Assembly: GCA_949825065.1 (NCBI GenBank)
Contig: OX463844.1
Span: 3,495,887 to 3,559,886, forward strand
Direction: 5' to 3'
DNA from: Odontocerum albicorne
Lineage: Eukaryota; Arthropoda; Insecta; Trichoptera; Odontoceridae
Length of the DNA: 64,000 nucleotides
In this document: positions 1 to 10,889 of the stretch, piece by piece
How positions within the stretch are numbered: the first letter of the stretch is position 1
How the letters are laid out: each line of letters starts with the position of its first letter
Made by a program: the position numbers and the translations under genes
Notes under the pieces: model-generated
The model's input: the letters and a program-made list of their open reading frames with translations, nothing else
Database searches by the model: none
Told to the model about the DNA's origin: nothing

Positions 1-147
1 GATTAAATGACTGAATGAAAATATAATACATTGCCTTCTATAACCTTTCGTAGAAGTTAAACATTAAATACAATAATTTGGCAAAATTTTATGGATAAAC
101 AAGAGATCTTATCTCATAAAAAAACCGTCACATGTGTTTTATAGCCA

Positions 148-375
<228 letters not shown>

Positions 376-589
376 TGTAATCATTTGAATTCATGAATAA
401 AATAAGATTAAAACACTTTATTTTCTTCGCCTATATTTTTAGGAATATTACGTTACAAGGTTCAAAAGTTTCCGCCTCAAGGATAAAGAAAAAATAATGG
501 AAATAAATCGTTTAATTTTTGTGGGGTTTTTCTCTCGTTTCGAAAGAAACTTGATAATCGCGCGACATTTAATTTCAGAATATAACGAA

Positions 590-965
590 ATAACACTCGG
601 AGGGAGAATATATGACAGAATACGGAATGAAATGATTAGGGATTTATGTGAACTTAAGGCTGATTTGTTAAATACGATGAAGAAGATCACTCTGAAATGA
701 TTTGGGTATATGGAATAAATGATTTGGATATATGGAATAAATGATTTGGGTATATGGAATAAATGATTGAAGAAAGACTAACAAAACATATATACAGTGC
801 AAATGTGAGTGGAAGGCGTGGTAGAGGAAGACCAAGGAAAGTATAGTTGGATCAAATCAATGATTATCTGAAAGAACGAAAAGCAGAAAGTAATACAAAT
901 CGTTAAAAGTCAGAGAATAGATTCAACAATATGTACGAGTATTTGAGTTTTGAAACAGTAAATGA
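590..965 (+). pseudogene. Group A LINE C-terminal remnant
   Basis: Decayed 3' end of a non-LTR retrotransposon ORF2. Translation shows RIYDRIRNEMIRDLCELK, then after an interruption ERLTKHIYSANVSGRRGRGRPRK and DQINDYLKERKAES, the usual order downstream of the reverse transcriptase in this LINE type (RIRNE.IR..C.LK, FGH.ERM, GRGRPRK). In-frame stops follow RPRK and NTNR. A 22-bp segment inside the FGH.ER block is tandemly triplicated (698-763). No RT catalytic motif remains. Non-functional; the family call rests on recognition of the motif order. Confidence 0.75.
698..768 (+). repeat. 22-bp tandem triplication inside a LINE remnant
   Basis: Three units beginning TGATTTGGGTATATGG start at 698, 720 and 742, with a partial fourth. 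The change happened after the LINE copy was already dead, since each unit adds a stop. Confidence 0.9.
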
Positions 966-1085
966 CTTTCACTATGCTGGCAATTTATTAATGTTCAGCA
1001 CAACAAGGAGTAAATAGCAGAATATAGAGCCAAAAAACGTTAAACTGTTCTTCTTCTAGATCTTGCGATCTGTTTAAACAGGATT

Positions 1086-1563
1086 TCAGTTTTGGTCCTG
1101 TGACGAAGATGTCCAACTTTTTCTCCATCTCTTTGGTGGACGTCCCGGTGGTCGACGACCCTCTAGAATCTCGTGCATTACAATCTTAGGTATTCTCGCG
1201 GGGCCCATCCTCTCAACGTGGTCCCTCCAGAATCGTCTTCTCTGCCTACTCCATCTCTCAATTTTACAACTTCGGCGGATTTCCTCATTAGGTATTCTAT
1301 CTCTAAGGGTTCTTCCTACGATAGGCCGCAGTGTTTTCATTTCTGTTGTTCTGAGGAGGTGTTTCGTTCTTACAGAGTCTGCTCTTGCTTCAATTCCGTA
1401 AGTCATAACAGGTCTTATGCATGTTTAGTATATTCTGACTTTGCTTTCCACCAACATGTGTTTATTGCCCCAGACAGTGTTCCTCAGGCATCCGGAGATA
1501 ACTGCTGCTTTATTGGTCTGTTCTTTGACTTCATTATACAGATCGTTGTGGCTTGTTAGATAT
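1086..1563 (-). pseudogene. Group C LINE C-terminal remnant
   Basis: Reading the minus strand from about 1563: NDLYNEVKEQTNKAAVISG, then GNKHMLVESKVRIY, a stop, then TCIRPVMTYGIEARADSV, RTTEMKTLRPIVGRTLRDRI, RRRFWRDHVERMGPARI and GRRPPGRPPKRWRKSW. This is the region following the reverse transcriptase of an RTE/CR1-like LINE, common in insects. One in-frame stop and the lack of upstream RT make it a dead 5'-truncated copy. The open part is 106 codons (1086-1406). It is among the better preserved LINE ends in the window. Confidence 0.85.
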
Positions 1564-1588
1564 CTCCACACCCAGGTATTTAAACTGT

Positions 1589-1690
1589 TCATAATATTAA
1601 AAGGAAGATTTATATAGCGCCGTTAAAAGATCAAACTATACTCAAGGACACTTTACCTCAGGATATGAACCCACTTATAAATTTTGATAA
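1589..1690 (-). repeat. Dispersed repeat with GGCGCTATATAAA core
   Basis: On the minus strand it reads GTGGGTTCATATCC, then a GTCCTTGAG block and ACGGCGCTATATAAATC. The same order is seen at 8.3, 35.2, 43.2 and 51.8 kb. The GGTTC-ATTCC box resembles a pol III B box, so this may be a SINE tail or head. Copies differ at many sites and are old. Confidence 0.65.
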
Positions 1691-1739
1691 AATCTCCCAA
1701 AAAGGATTGTCTTTAAACGTACTTCCTTAAGTAATAAAT

Positions 1740-2015
1740 AAATAAATATGAGTTTAGTGATAGCAACATAACATAGTTTGTATATAATATATTTAAATAC
1801 ACTTCAAAAACACATAAATTGCTGAAAATACATTAAAGACAGAAGCTATCAAAAGGTCTGGGCTCATCTAATAACATCCCCTCGGCCGAGATACACCCCA
1901 CCAATATAGGACGAGACCAGCCACGGGGACACCAAATGTTTTTCAGTCCACACCCTGCACACGCCATCCATATCTCTAACATAAGAAGGCATACCATTCC
2001 ATGCCACAGCACCAG
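1740..2015 (-). repeat. Dispersed repeat, copy 1 (partner near 41.4 kb)
   Basis: The minus strand encodes CGLKNIWCPRGWSRPILVGC followed by ISAEGMLLDEPRPFDSFC, then an AT-rich tail ending in GCTATCACTAAACTC. The segment at 41340-41560 repeats both the peptide and the tail with few changes. It is probably the 3' end of a retroelement, but I do not recognise the family. It is an open frame without start context and not a host gene. Confidence 0.7.
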
Positions 2016-2099
2016 CAACGGTAAAAATTGGATAATAATACCTAACTGTGACTAGTTATCAAGGACTAAATAGAGAAAGAATTTAAGTTAGACATGTTG

Positions 2100-2280
2100 A
2101 AAATAATAAGGCTCCTTACCCTTGCAACAGGATATGTCTATCACAAATTGGTTTACACTGTCATTTCCGGTGGCACTAACGTCAAGTACCACGATCCCCA
2201 ATTTTGTTTTGTGCTTTCTATTGTACTCGTCCCGGGTAGTGGGCATTCATTCATTCGTTCAATTTGTTATACACTCTAGG
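2100..2280 (+). repeat. Group H LINE 3' end remnant
   Basis: Contains AGGATATGTCTATCACAAAT, GGCACTAACGTCAAGTACC and ACTCGTCCCGGGTAGTG, shared with 53.3 kb (+) and, inverted, with 10.9-11.0 and 32.3-32.4 kb. In the longer copies this lies just after the LINE coding end, so it is 3' UTR. Confidence 0.6.
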
Positions 2281-2288
2281 CGCTAATA

Positions 2289-2470
2289 ATTGAATGGCGT
2301 TTTGGTAAAGACGTACAAGTCATCAATTACTTATTTGTCAGTTTGAAGTTTTGCAACACTTGTATTCTTGGAATACTGGAATGTATTAGTAAAATACAAG
2401 TGTTGAAAAACTTCAAACTGAGAAATAAATAATTGATGACATATACCTCTTTACCAAAACGACATTCAAT
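2289..2470. mobile_element. Foldback (palindromic) element, about 180 bp
   Basis: Left arm 2289-2368 starts ATTGAATGGCGTTTTGG; the right arm ending at 2470 is its reverse complement with a few mismatches. About 80-bp arms surround a loop of about 25 bp. TA dinucleotides lie close to both ends, so a Tc1/mariner-type MITE is possible. No ORF. Confidence 0.75.
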
Positions 2471-2554
2471 GTATGATGCCCTTGGCCATTCATAGATCAT
2501 TTTTGATATTAATGTTTTTCAATGAAATATTTTTAAAACAGAAAGGAAAGTTGT

Positions 2555-2690
2555 ATGAGAAGGTGTATGGATGTAGAAGAGGCAAATGGTTTGTGTCAAC
2601 ATATTAAAGTATGACGCTCTCTCCTCTCTGTCTATCCTGATAAGGAAAAGGCTGGATGGTATGTATTAATAAACGAACTAACACGTCTTA
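2555..2690 (+). pseudogene. Group A LINE extreme 3' end remnant
   Basis: Translates to RRCMDVEEANGLCQHIKV, a stop, then RSLLSVYPDKEKA. This corresponds to the family's last residues (CM..LM.V.EA...C.....W..IVSAYP.GK). Short and dead. Confidence 0.6.
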
Positions 2691-2804
2691 TTTCGTCTAT
2701 ATTTGACATACTAAGGAGGGAAGGGGTATTATAGTCGTATTTTAACTGTAACATCGCCCGACTATGCGTTAGGCATGTTTATCTGCCCATTCATGTTCTA
2801 GCTA

Positions 2805-3363
2805 GTTATACTCAAGAAAATGTAGCATGGTTCCTGTGACGTTTGAAATGTCATGTCTCAAAGGGATGGTGTAAAATCGTTTTTTTTTTTCATAAATCGA
2901 AAAATTGTTTTTTTCTAAACGGACGTTTTCATTCCTAATTTTCATAACACTGACTTTCTAATGTATTGTATGATTTGTATCTATCTTTAAATAGGCCAAG
3001 ATCCACTATGAATACTAAATACGAACATTTAATTTTAGATATAAAAAAATCGAAAATCCAACTATCGTATACCCCATCCCTAGCCAATGCAGTTTAACGT
3101 AGTGACTTTTGACAAACGTCACCAAATATGATTTGATTTTAACAAACTGCCACATTTTTGCTAATTTGTAACAAGATGTATTAATTTGTCATTATTGTTA
3201 GTTTTATGTAATGTATTTACGTAAATAACTTGCTGTTTATTAGAATCGAGGCATATATTAAAGTTGATAAAATAATTAAAATAACTGAACGTCGTTACAA
3301 GGTTGTATTGGGGCAAATTTGTCAAACGTCACAAGGACCATGTTACATTTTCTTTAGTATAAC
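2805..3363. mobile_element. MITE with about 43-bp terminal inverted repeats
   Basis: The left end reads GTTATACTCAAGAAAATGTA then GCATGGTTCCTGTGACG. The right end, reverse complemented, reads GTTATACTAAAGAAAATGTA then ACATGGTCCTTGTGACG. The interior is AT-rich and non-coding, with extra half-copies of the CAAACGTCAC motif near 3110 and 3330. Superfamily unknown; target duplication not certain. Confidence 0.7.
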
Positions 3364-4235
3364 GCCAATTTTTTTAAAACTTTTTGGTTCTATGTACATT
3401 TCAACATACACTGTGTCCAGGTGAGTTAATCCATCCAAAATGTGACTTGTGTTACACTGTCCATGGTATTATGGAGAATAAAGTAAGAATATTTATTTAA
3501 TTATGTTTTTTATTGACTATTAAAATCTACAAAGTGACGCTTAAACTATAATATTATATTTAAAGAAATCTGAAATCTACCTTTATTGAATACCGTTTCT
3601 TTTTTAGTGTTTTCCTGAAACTGAATTTCGATATTATTAAATCAAGAAACGTCATTTCTGAGGGTTTCATATAAAGGCTGAGCCGAACAACAAAAACGTC
3701 GATCGGAAATGGTTTCATAACCAATTTAAATTATTCATTCTCGAATAAAACTTTTTTAAATGTACTTTTACAAAAGAATATTGGGAAAATGCCGCCAGAC
3801 CTTGATGAAAGGCTTCCTTGAACTCTTGTGCTTTTCAATAAAGGCTTTATCGGAAAATAGCATTGAACTCCAGTTCCGGTGCAATGCGCCTACAACCTAA
3901 GATTCAATCAATTTTGATAGAAAGTAGGACATTATATTCGTTTCGAAAACCTAAAAGTACGATTGTAGGTTTTGTTATAATCACGAAAGATAATGTCAGT
4001 CAATTTTACTTGTGTCCGTAATAACGGTTTGAGTCAAATTGTTACACGTTTATAATTATTTATGAGATAATTTTATGTTTTTTTTTCAGCATATTAATTT
4101 AAAAACAGTTTGTAAATACACTTTCCGGTATATTGGTTCTTATTAAACATTATAACTCGAATTTGTGAAAATTTAAAAGTAAAATAAATATTTTATGAAA
4201 AGGGGTTCTTAAATATAATGTCATATAAGAACATA
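3364..4235. other. Unannotated AT-rich spacer
   Basis: No ORF above background and no recognisable repeat boundary. Confidence 0.6.
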
Positions 4236-4239
4236 TACA

Positions 4240-4980
4240 TAGGTATGTTAGCAAAAAAACCTCAGCCCATATTTTACGTGTTCTTTAATATCACACAATA
4301 TTTATGTAAGGGGAGGCAGAGAGGACATATATCTAAGCTTTTCTATCCATTCACACAGCTCTCCCTTCGTCCAAATCCATACATTTATTGAATTACCGAC
4401 ACAACAGTGTATTTTATGGTAGTACATAGTTAGCAAAAAAACCTCAGCCCATATTTTATGTGTTCTATAATATCACATAATATTTCTTTAAGGGTAGGCA
4501 GAGAGGACATATATCTAAGCTTTTCTATCCATTCACACAGCTCTCCCTTCGTCCAAATCCATATATTTATTTAATTACCGACACAACAGTGTATTTTATG
4601 GTAGTACATAGTTAGCAAAAAAACCTCAGCCCATATTTTACGTGTTCTTTATCACATATCACATAATATTTCTTTAAGGGTAGGCAGAGATGACATATAT
4701 CTAAGCTTTTCTATCCATTCACACAGCTCTTCCTTCGTCTAAATCCATATATTATATTTATTTAATTACCGACACAACAGTGTATTTTATGGTAGTACAT
4801 AGTTAGCAAAAAAAACCTCAGCTCATATTTTACGTGTTCTTTAATATCCAATAATATTCCTTTTAGGGAAGGCAGATATGACATATATCCAAGCTTTTCT
4901 ATCCATTCACACAGCTCTCCCTTCGTCCAAATACACATATTTATTTATTTATTTAATTATTTAATTAACGACACAACAGT
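4240..4980. repeat. Tandem array, four units of 182-191 bp
   Basis: Units start with GTTAGCAAAAAAACCTCAGC at about 4247, 4429, 4611 and 4802, giving periods of 182, 182 and 191. Each unit joins an antisense LINE 3' tail (GGCAGAGAGGACATATATC, cf. the group A ends) to the head of the ACACAACAGTGT dispersed repeat. The array therefore amplified a junction between two older repeats. Confidence 0.9.
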
Positions 4981-5255
4981 GTATTTTATATACAAATGAA
5001 CATATGACAAGTTATACAAGTACTTCAAATTATTGACTAAAAATACAAAACTTTGTCTTAAACTAACATGTACATGGAGATACAAAAAGCAGTAGTAATA
5101 ATAAATTACAAAGTCATTGTTTAAAATGATATTAATATGTATATTTAAGTTCAATATATGTTATGTTTGTATACCACAAAATATTACCAAACTTTACCTA
5201 TTACAATAGAATTACGTAATTGTCGAAGACTTGTTTTATAGTGGTTAATTTGAAT
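4955..5255. repeat. ACACAACAGTGT dispersed repeat, copy 1
   Basis: From TTAATTAACGACACAACAGT through a block with AAATGAACATATGACA, ACTAACATGTACATGG and AAAAAGCAGTAGTAATAATA to ACGTAATTGTCGAAGACTTG. Related copies lie at 30572-30900 and 50990-51515. No coding potential; class unknown, possibly a LINE 3' UTR or SINE. Confidence 0.75.
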
Positions 5256-5400
5256 CGCAATTTGATTCTGCTTCAGTGTCCATGACTCCATTCTACAATA
5301 TATAGAAGAGATGAGAAGTCGCAGAACAATACGCATTTCCAATTCCAATATCAGATCTTGGTGTGTAAAAAAAGGTTTCATTTTAATGAAAGAGCTTCTC
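5184..5400 (-). pseudogene. Group G LINE fragment (RT thumb region)
   Basis: The minus strand reads DLILELEMRIVLRLLISSIY and MESWTLKQNQ, matching the LINE pattern L.LE...RI..CYV.SIL.YG.E.WTLK just after the reverse transcriptase. A near copy on the plus strand is at 30182-30300. It is interrupted on its 3' side by the dispersed repeat at 4955-5255. Dead. Confidence 0.65.
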
Positions 5401-5524
5401 GTTTTGTCTATCGTTGCATTAATTTGATCCTTTTTTCGTTTATCATAAAAAGCCTGGAAATTAATTAAATCCTATGTCTAGCCCTATTGCCCAAACACCA
5501 ATTGTTGATTAGATATGGTATATA

Positions 5525-5830
5525 CAAACACACATTCACGCCGTCTTCCTGTCGAGGTAGGCCGAAAGGAGAGAACACCAACTTTTCCAATTGCAACACA
5601 CATCTTTCGTCTATTATACACCTTCTCATATAGTTCCTACGATTTCTCTGACTTTTTACCTTTCCTTATTCCAAAATATCATACACTTGATCAAATCACA
5701 CTTTCCTTGGTCTTCCTTTGCTATTGCTTTCATTCATATTTGTACTATATATTTTTTTGTTAGTATTTCTCCATTCCACGTGCTCAAACCATATCAGAGC
5801 GCCCTTCGTCTTACTCTACACATCAGTATT
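5525..5830 (-). pseudogene. Group A LINE C-terminal remnant, antisense
   Basis: Contains the reverse of the group A tail (ATAGTTCCTACGATTTCTCT, CACACTTTCCTTGGTCTTCC, ATTCCACGTGCTCAAACCAT), parallel to 12.8 and 53.6 kb. The open frames on the plus strand are meaningless. Its 5' end runs directly into the 51-bp array. Confidence 0.6.
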
Positions 5831-6335
5831 TTGTTCACATAGCACTGAACATATCCATTCTTATACCTACTACAAAATATTTAGTTCACATAGCACTGAA
5901 AATATCCATTCTTATACTTACTACAAAATATTTAGTTCACATAGCACTAAACATATCCATTCTTATACCTACTACAAAATATCTAGTTCATATAGCACTG
6001 AACATATCCATTCTTATACCTACTAAAAATATTTAGTTCACATAGCACTGAACATATCCATTCTTATACCTACTAAAAAATATTTATTTCACATAGCACT
6101 GAACATATCCATTCTTCTACCTACTAAAAATATTTAGTTCACATAGCACTGAACATATCCATTCTTATACCTACTAAAAATATTTAGTTCACATAGCACT
6201 GAATATATCCATTCTTATACCTACTAAAAATATTTAGTTCACATAGCACTGAACATATCCATTCTTATACCTACTAAAAATATTTAGTTCACATAGCACT
6301 GAATATATCCATTCTTATACCTACTACAAAATATG
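5830..6335. repeat. Tandem array of 50-51-bp units, about 10 copies
   Basis: Unit core TTCACATAGCACTGAACATA then TCCATTCTTATACCTACTA. Starts include 5830, 5881, 5932, 5983 and 6033. The unit continues the group A LINE text (compare TTAAGTTCACATGC at 53.8 kb), so it is an expanded piece of that LINE. Confidence 0.92.
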
Positions 6336-6788
6336 TTTAAATTTTTTTTGTGAAAAACTTGAAATGATAGATTTACGAGTATGTTATTAGTTACTTTAAA
6401 GTACGAGTTTCTTAGCCTGAATTCCCAGTCTTAAGTCAAGCGTTTTACAACTTGGGTAAGGAGTCATTAAACGATAAAGTATTAATAAAGAATCGTAAAA
6501 AAAACATCATCGTCGTATTGCCTTATATTAAAAATACCTTAACATGAAACTGAAAACGATATGTCGGAATAGTTTACAAAAAAAATCAGAAGGTTGACAT
6601 GAACGGTAATAAATTTTGCTGTAAAATTATTCGGCAGACGAATTTTTTTAGAATAATGACAGTTTCTCGTGCGACCTGGCGATATTCTGGTGGAATAAAT
6701 CACCCTTGCAATACGAGTTGCCACTAAGAAGGGTTACACACGAACACCGTGTGACGCTGTCGCCTCGCCTTCCACTACTTGACAGTCC
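6336..6788. other. Unannotated spacer
   Basis: AT-rich. No supported gene or repeat seen. Confidence 0.5.
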
Positions 6789-6865
6789 ACGTGGTATAGT
6801 CATGAAACGCTTATCTTCCACACTTGGGTCATGGGATCGATTCCTGATGGGAACTGAATTTATAT
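6789..6865 (+). mobile_element. tRNA-derived SINE head (partial)
   Basis: GTGGTATAGTCATGAAACGC resembles an A box; GGGATCGATTCC at 6834 is a near-consensus B box. A T-rich tract follows. No mature tRNA fold is evident, so it is read as a SINE head. Confidence 0.5.
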
Positions 6866-7488
6866 ATTTATTTTTTTAATGTTGAAAAATAGACACTTAT
6901 TCAGGCCATCAAATATAATATAAACTAGAAACTTTTGAAAAATTAAAAAAATGAAAATGATGAGTATTTCATGGGTTCTATTTCCTGGCGCTCATTCGAT
7001 ATTTCATCAGTCAAATTTCTCCAGGTTATTTGGCACGTGTCTGGAAATGTGTCAGAATACGCTGGGGTTACATTGATGACAGTCGTATCATCACATTTGA
7101 CATCAGGACTGTGGAGACGTTCGTTCTTTTGGCGGGATTCTCAGCATCCGACGAAACAATGTCCAAAAGGAAATTATTTTTGCACGTTCTCAGGTTTTAT
7201 CGTTCATGTTTCAGCGCCATATTAGAATAGGAAAGATTCAAGTTCGGACTGATTTTTTTTGGTACGATTAGAAATACCATGATTTCTCCATAGCATTTAA
7301 GGGAATTTGTATCCGACTCTTTATTTTTTACACCTGCTTTCTGCACCAATCGAGGAACCATCGAATATAAAATATTACATCCCTTCTAGGCCACTTAATC
7401 TGCCTGAGGGATATTGGCTCAATCTACTATTATGAGCTTTTTTGGTTTAATTTTGTAAGGTACGGTGTTTAAAGGTTCAATGAACAAT
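6866..7488. other. Unannotated spacer with overlapping short open frames
   Basis: Two overlapping plus-strand frames of 66 and 84 codons (6971-7230). I recognise no domain, and codon content does not favour either. Possibly another old retroelement fragment. Confidence 0.4.
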
Positions 7489-8041
7489 ATAAAGGGTCTT
7501 TCAAATTGAGCGGTTTTTTTATTCTATTTTTTTTAATTCTTGAATAAAACACAATTTGCTTTGATTTCAAAAAAACGTTTTATTGGACATTGAAGTATAA
7601 TGTATGACATTTAAACACAACAAACAATATCCACTAAATGACCGCCTCTTGCTGCTCCACAGATATCCACTATTGTGTCAAAATTTTCGATGACATTTTG
7701 GCATAATTGCGGTTCTAACTCACCAATAACGCGAATAATTTCGCCCTTCAGCTCAGAAATTGATTGGGGGTCATTCTTATAAATCTGGCTTTTCACGTAA
7801 CCCCAAAGAAAATAGTCCAACGGTGTCAGATCACATGATGTTGATGGCCAATTAACGTCACCGTTTCTGAAGATTACAATACATTAAATAATTCAACAAG
7901 TTGAATGTATTGTATACGACTCCATTTTTATAAATGTCATACATTACACTTCTCAGTTGTTACAAGACCCAGGCAAGTTTGCTACGCCATCTGTGTTTTA
8001 TCCAAGAATTAAAAAAAAGCTCAATTTGACAGATCCTGTAC
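7489..8041 (-). mobile_element. Deleted Tc1/mariner-like element, copy A
   Basis: The left terminal repeat TAAAGGGTCTTTCAAATTGA begins at 7490 after TA; a decayed inverted copy ends near 8040. The minus strand encodes the transposase C-terminus (PLDYFLWGYVKSQIYKNDPQ, ELEPQLCQNVIENFD, GAARGGHL) of the IS630-Tc1-mariner superfamily. The DYFLWG aspartate is the probable third catalytic residue. Everything between the first 20 or so residues and the WPPRS..TPLDYF block is deleted. Non-autonomous. Confidence 0.85.
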
Positions 8042-8339
8042 TATTACGAGCTTTTTTGGTTTAATTTTGGTAACATACGATGTTTTAAAGTTCAATAAAT
8101 GATATACAACGAAAGTTTTTTGTAAAAAAAAACTAACAAAGTAAATTTAGTTATTAATTATTAGGAATTAGAATTTTAATCGTTCATTAACTTATGTTTT
8201 CACAGTATACTTTTCAAGTTCTGTGTTATATAATGTAATGTATGACACAGAACTTGAAATTGCTTAAGTTTTGTTGAAGGTGAGTCAACAAATTAAATCG
8301 GTTAATTCCATGAAAGTTTGAAGTGCGTTGATAGGGAAA

Positions 8340-8410
8340 TTAGAAGTTTAAATAAGTCTGCTCTCTAAATGGCGCTATATAAATTGTCTTTTTTACAATT
8401 ATTATTCTTT
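8340..8410 (+). repeat. GGCGCTATATAAA dispersed repeat, copy 2
   Basis: TCTGCTCTCTAAATGGCGCTATATAAATTGTC followed by a TATTATT-rich tail. Same family as 1.6, 35.2, 43.2 and 51.8 kb. Confidence 0.6.
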
Positions 8411-8425
8411 ATTATTCAGTTTTTT

Positions 8426-8495
8426 CCATGGCTTAGTTTGAAAGACATTTGACTCCTACTCAGTGAGACTTCGGGTTCGATTCCCGATGATAACA
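8426..8495 (+). mobile_element. tRNA-derived SINE head (partial)
   Basis: TAGTTTGAAAGACATTTGAC (weak A box) and a perfect B box GGTTCGATTCC at 8474-8484, followed by an A-rich run. Confidence 0.5.
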
Positions 8496-8499
8496 AAAA

Positions 8500-9880
8500 A
8501 AGTAACAAAAGAGCCCAGTATTGGAACAGTTTGGCAGAAAGAAATACTAGCATTGCTGAATACGTTTGTGAGTGTTATATCTTCACGTGCGGTAGTGTTA
8601 CCAATATATGAATAGTAAATAACCGTGATTTCCGTGCCTACTCCAGTTATTCTAATTACTGGAGTTGAAGACAACGTTTTCTCCTGGTCGCACTCTTCAA
8701 CATTTCCGAATGACCAACATGAATATGTTAAAGGGTACCCTGTAAAGAGTAAATGTCTGTACTTATCCATTTTAAATAAGATATGTCTTTAAAAAATATT
8801 TTTATTACGTTGAGACTTGAGTCTCATAACAGTTACAAGTTTCTTATCAAAAGTATTTTAGATGTAAAGTTCGCTTTAATCCTTGAAAAGAAAGATAAAA
8901 TAAATAAAGGGTGAATTGCAATAAAATAAACGTTTCAATTTAACGAAAATCAAGTTGTTTCACACTTAAACCAACAATGTTCCAAACCATGATTGAAAAA
9001 AAAAGCTTTTTCGTGACTGTTTCACTTAAATTTTATGAAAGAAAAACAAACATACTTCAAGTTGAATTGCATTTGGAATGTGAACGAAACCACATGGCTC
9101 TCGTAGTGTGTGGCACATTCATGACGGATAATGGGGGAGACAGAATTAGGAGATAACGCGTTTACATGGCCATTTGCCTTCAAAATAGGGTCATTACATG
9201 GAAACTATAATAAATTCATTCACTCCCATGAAACTCGGTCCTTGTAATACCATAAATATATGCCATTACCATAAACGAAAAGAGAAAAAAATAATATAGC
9301 TAGATGAACTTCTTGACCTCATCAATGAGAGTTGGAAAGAAAATGTGTATTTTTTGTATTAGAAGATATCGTGACTACCAAAAATTTGTAATTACAGAAA
9401 ACATGCAACAGAAATATAGTTTTTTTATACATTTGACATGTTTCGTTTTAATAACAATTAATATTTATTGATGGAAAGCATGATAAAACAGGAAAAATAG
9501 GGAATAAAAAAAAACGTATATGCTACATAGGACAAAAGAGTTGAGATATTTTGGCCACTTAGTAAGAATGAATGCTGAAAGATTTACAGTATATGTAATA
9601 ATCTATAGCAGTACTAAATTTATTTGACTCTTCATTAAAAAAACAATATGGCGAGCTTATTGCCTGACTGTATTCTCTTCCAACCGACAAGAAAAGTTAA
9701 TAAAGGAAATTATATGGCTGCAAAAATTAATCAAATCTTTATTCCTTTCTTCAAATTTCATGACTTTTATACTCGTACTTTATAAAAATAAAAGTGAGAT
9801 ATCATTAATCTAAGGAAAAATGAAGGGATGGTGGAGAGGAAAGGAAAGGAAAATTAGGATTGAAACACGTTACATAACTG
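8500..9880. other. Unannotated AT-rich region
   Basis: The minus-strand 104-codon open frame at 8456-8770 overlaps the SINE head and has no recognisable domain. I see no other supported feature. Confidence 0.5.
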
Positions 9881-9884
9881 GCTT

Positions 9885-10210
9885 TATTATTTATTAATTT
9901 ATTTAACACTTCATTGTAAATACAATTTGGTGGGTGTATTGCCAGGCGGCAATCTCTTCCAACCAACCAGACAAAAGTAAATTAAGCAAGTTACATGGTC
10001 GCAAAAAAAATTCTAAAGATTATTCATATTTATTATATTTATGGACATAAACATATGAATGTAAAAGGAAAAGGAAAGGATGGTGCAGAGGAAAGAAAAA
10101 TCAGGAATGTAACACTCGGCAAACCAAAAAGTTATCATGCCCGATTCATCAAACAAACAATAGAAGTATAAAAACATCCAAACAATATTACCAGAGACGA
10201 CGGATTCCAC
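9885..10210 (-). mobile_element. Group D LINE 3' UTR copy
   Basis: Antisense to GGTTGGAAGAGATTGCCGCC, the conserved tail also at 36.9 and 49.5 kb, together with the GGTCGCAAAAAAA and GGACATAAACATATGAATG blocks. A second fragment of the same UTR lies just upstream (9790-9880: GTGAGATATCATTAATC, GGATGGTGGAGAGGAAAGG). Non-coding. Confidence 0.75.
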
Positions 10211-10314
10211 CTTAAATCAGCATGGTACGCCATGGTCAAATCGAAGCCACAATTATATGAAAATTTACAATAAGATCAACCTTTGTGGAAGTCGTATGGT
10301 TATTCTTCCGTAGC

Positions 10315-10500
10315 GGTAAAGAGCCATGCGCTCACGTTACAGTCGCGAACTGGGACGGACCCATACTACAGTCGCGAACTGGGAAGGATCTACGCCAGCG
10401 GTATCCGGCGCGCATCCACTCATGGTGAAGTTGACTACAAACAACCCTGAAGATGAAAAGTGCAACGTTTTCGAAACGTCGGTATCATATGCCAAACTAT
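10315..10500 (+). mobile_element. Retroelement terminus with hammerhead-like core
   Basis: Contains two 30-bp direct repeats beginning TACAGTCGCGAACTGGGA, then CCCTGAAGATG, a potential stem, and TCGAAACGTCGG. The CTGAAGA at 10447-10453 and GAAA at 10473-10476 fit the CUGANGA..GAAA hammerhead core, with GAAAA pairing UUUUC between. The arrangement resembles ends of Penelope-like elements; this is an inference. Confidence 0.45.
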
Positions 10501-10889
10501 CTGGTAAAATACTCCGAAATGCCTTATACAACGAATACATATATTTTTGTATTCAACTAAATCAGTTTATAAATTTTATGAAGTAACCAAAAAATAAATC
10601 AACAATAAAATCAAACACAATTTGTCTGGTATGTGAAATAAAGGATTAATAAAAAGGGGAAGGAAATACTCAATTTCGGTTGACAAATAACCAAAAAACC
10701 ACATGTTTTGTTTACAGGGCAAACGTTGACTAAGTAGGTTACAAAATTAAAATATTCATTTTACGAAATAAAAGCACCAATACACATTTTATATGAAATA
10801 AATTGTATTCAACATTATTTGAATAAACTAGGGGTTGATTATATTTTATTTTATATGCAAGAAATCTTCACATTATTTTTCGTTTATGA

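Noticed and set aside
6971..7230. Two overlapping open frames of 84 and 66 codons
   Set aside because: No recognisable domain, no frame preference, surrounded by repeats. Left as spacer.
8456..8770. 104-codon minus-strand open frame
   Set aside because: Overlaps the SINE head and shows no domain or start context.
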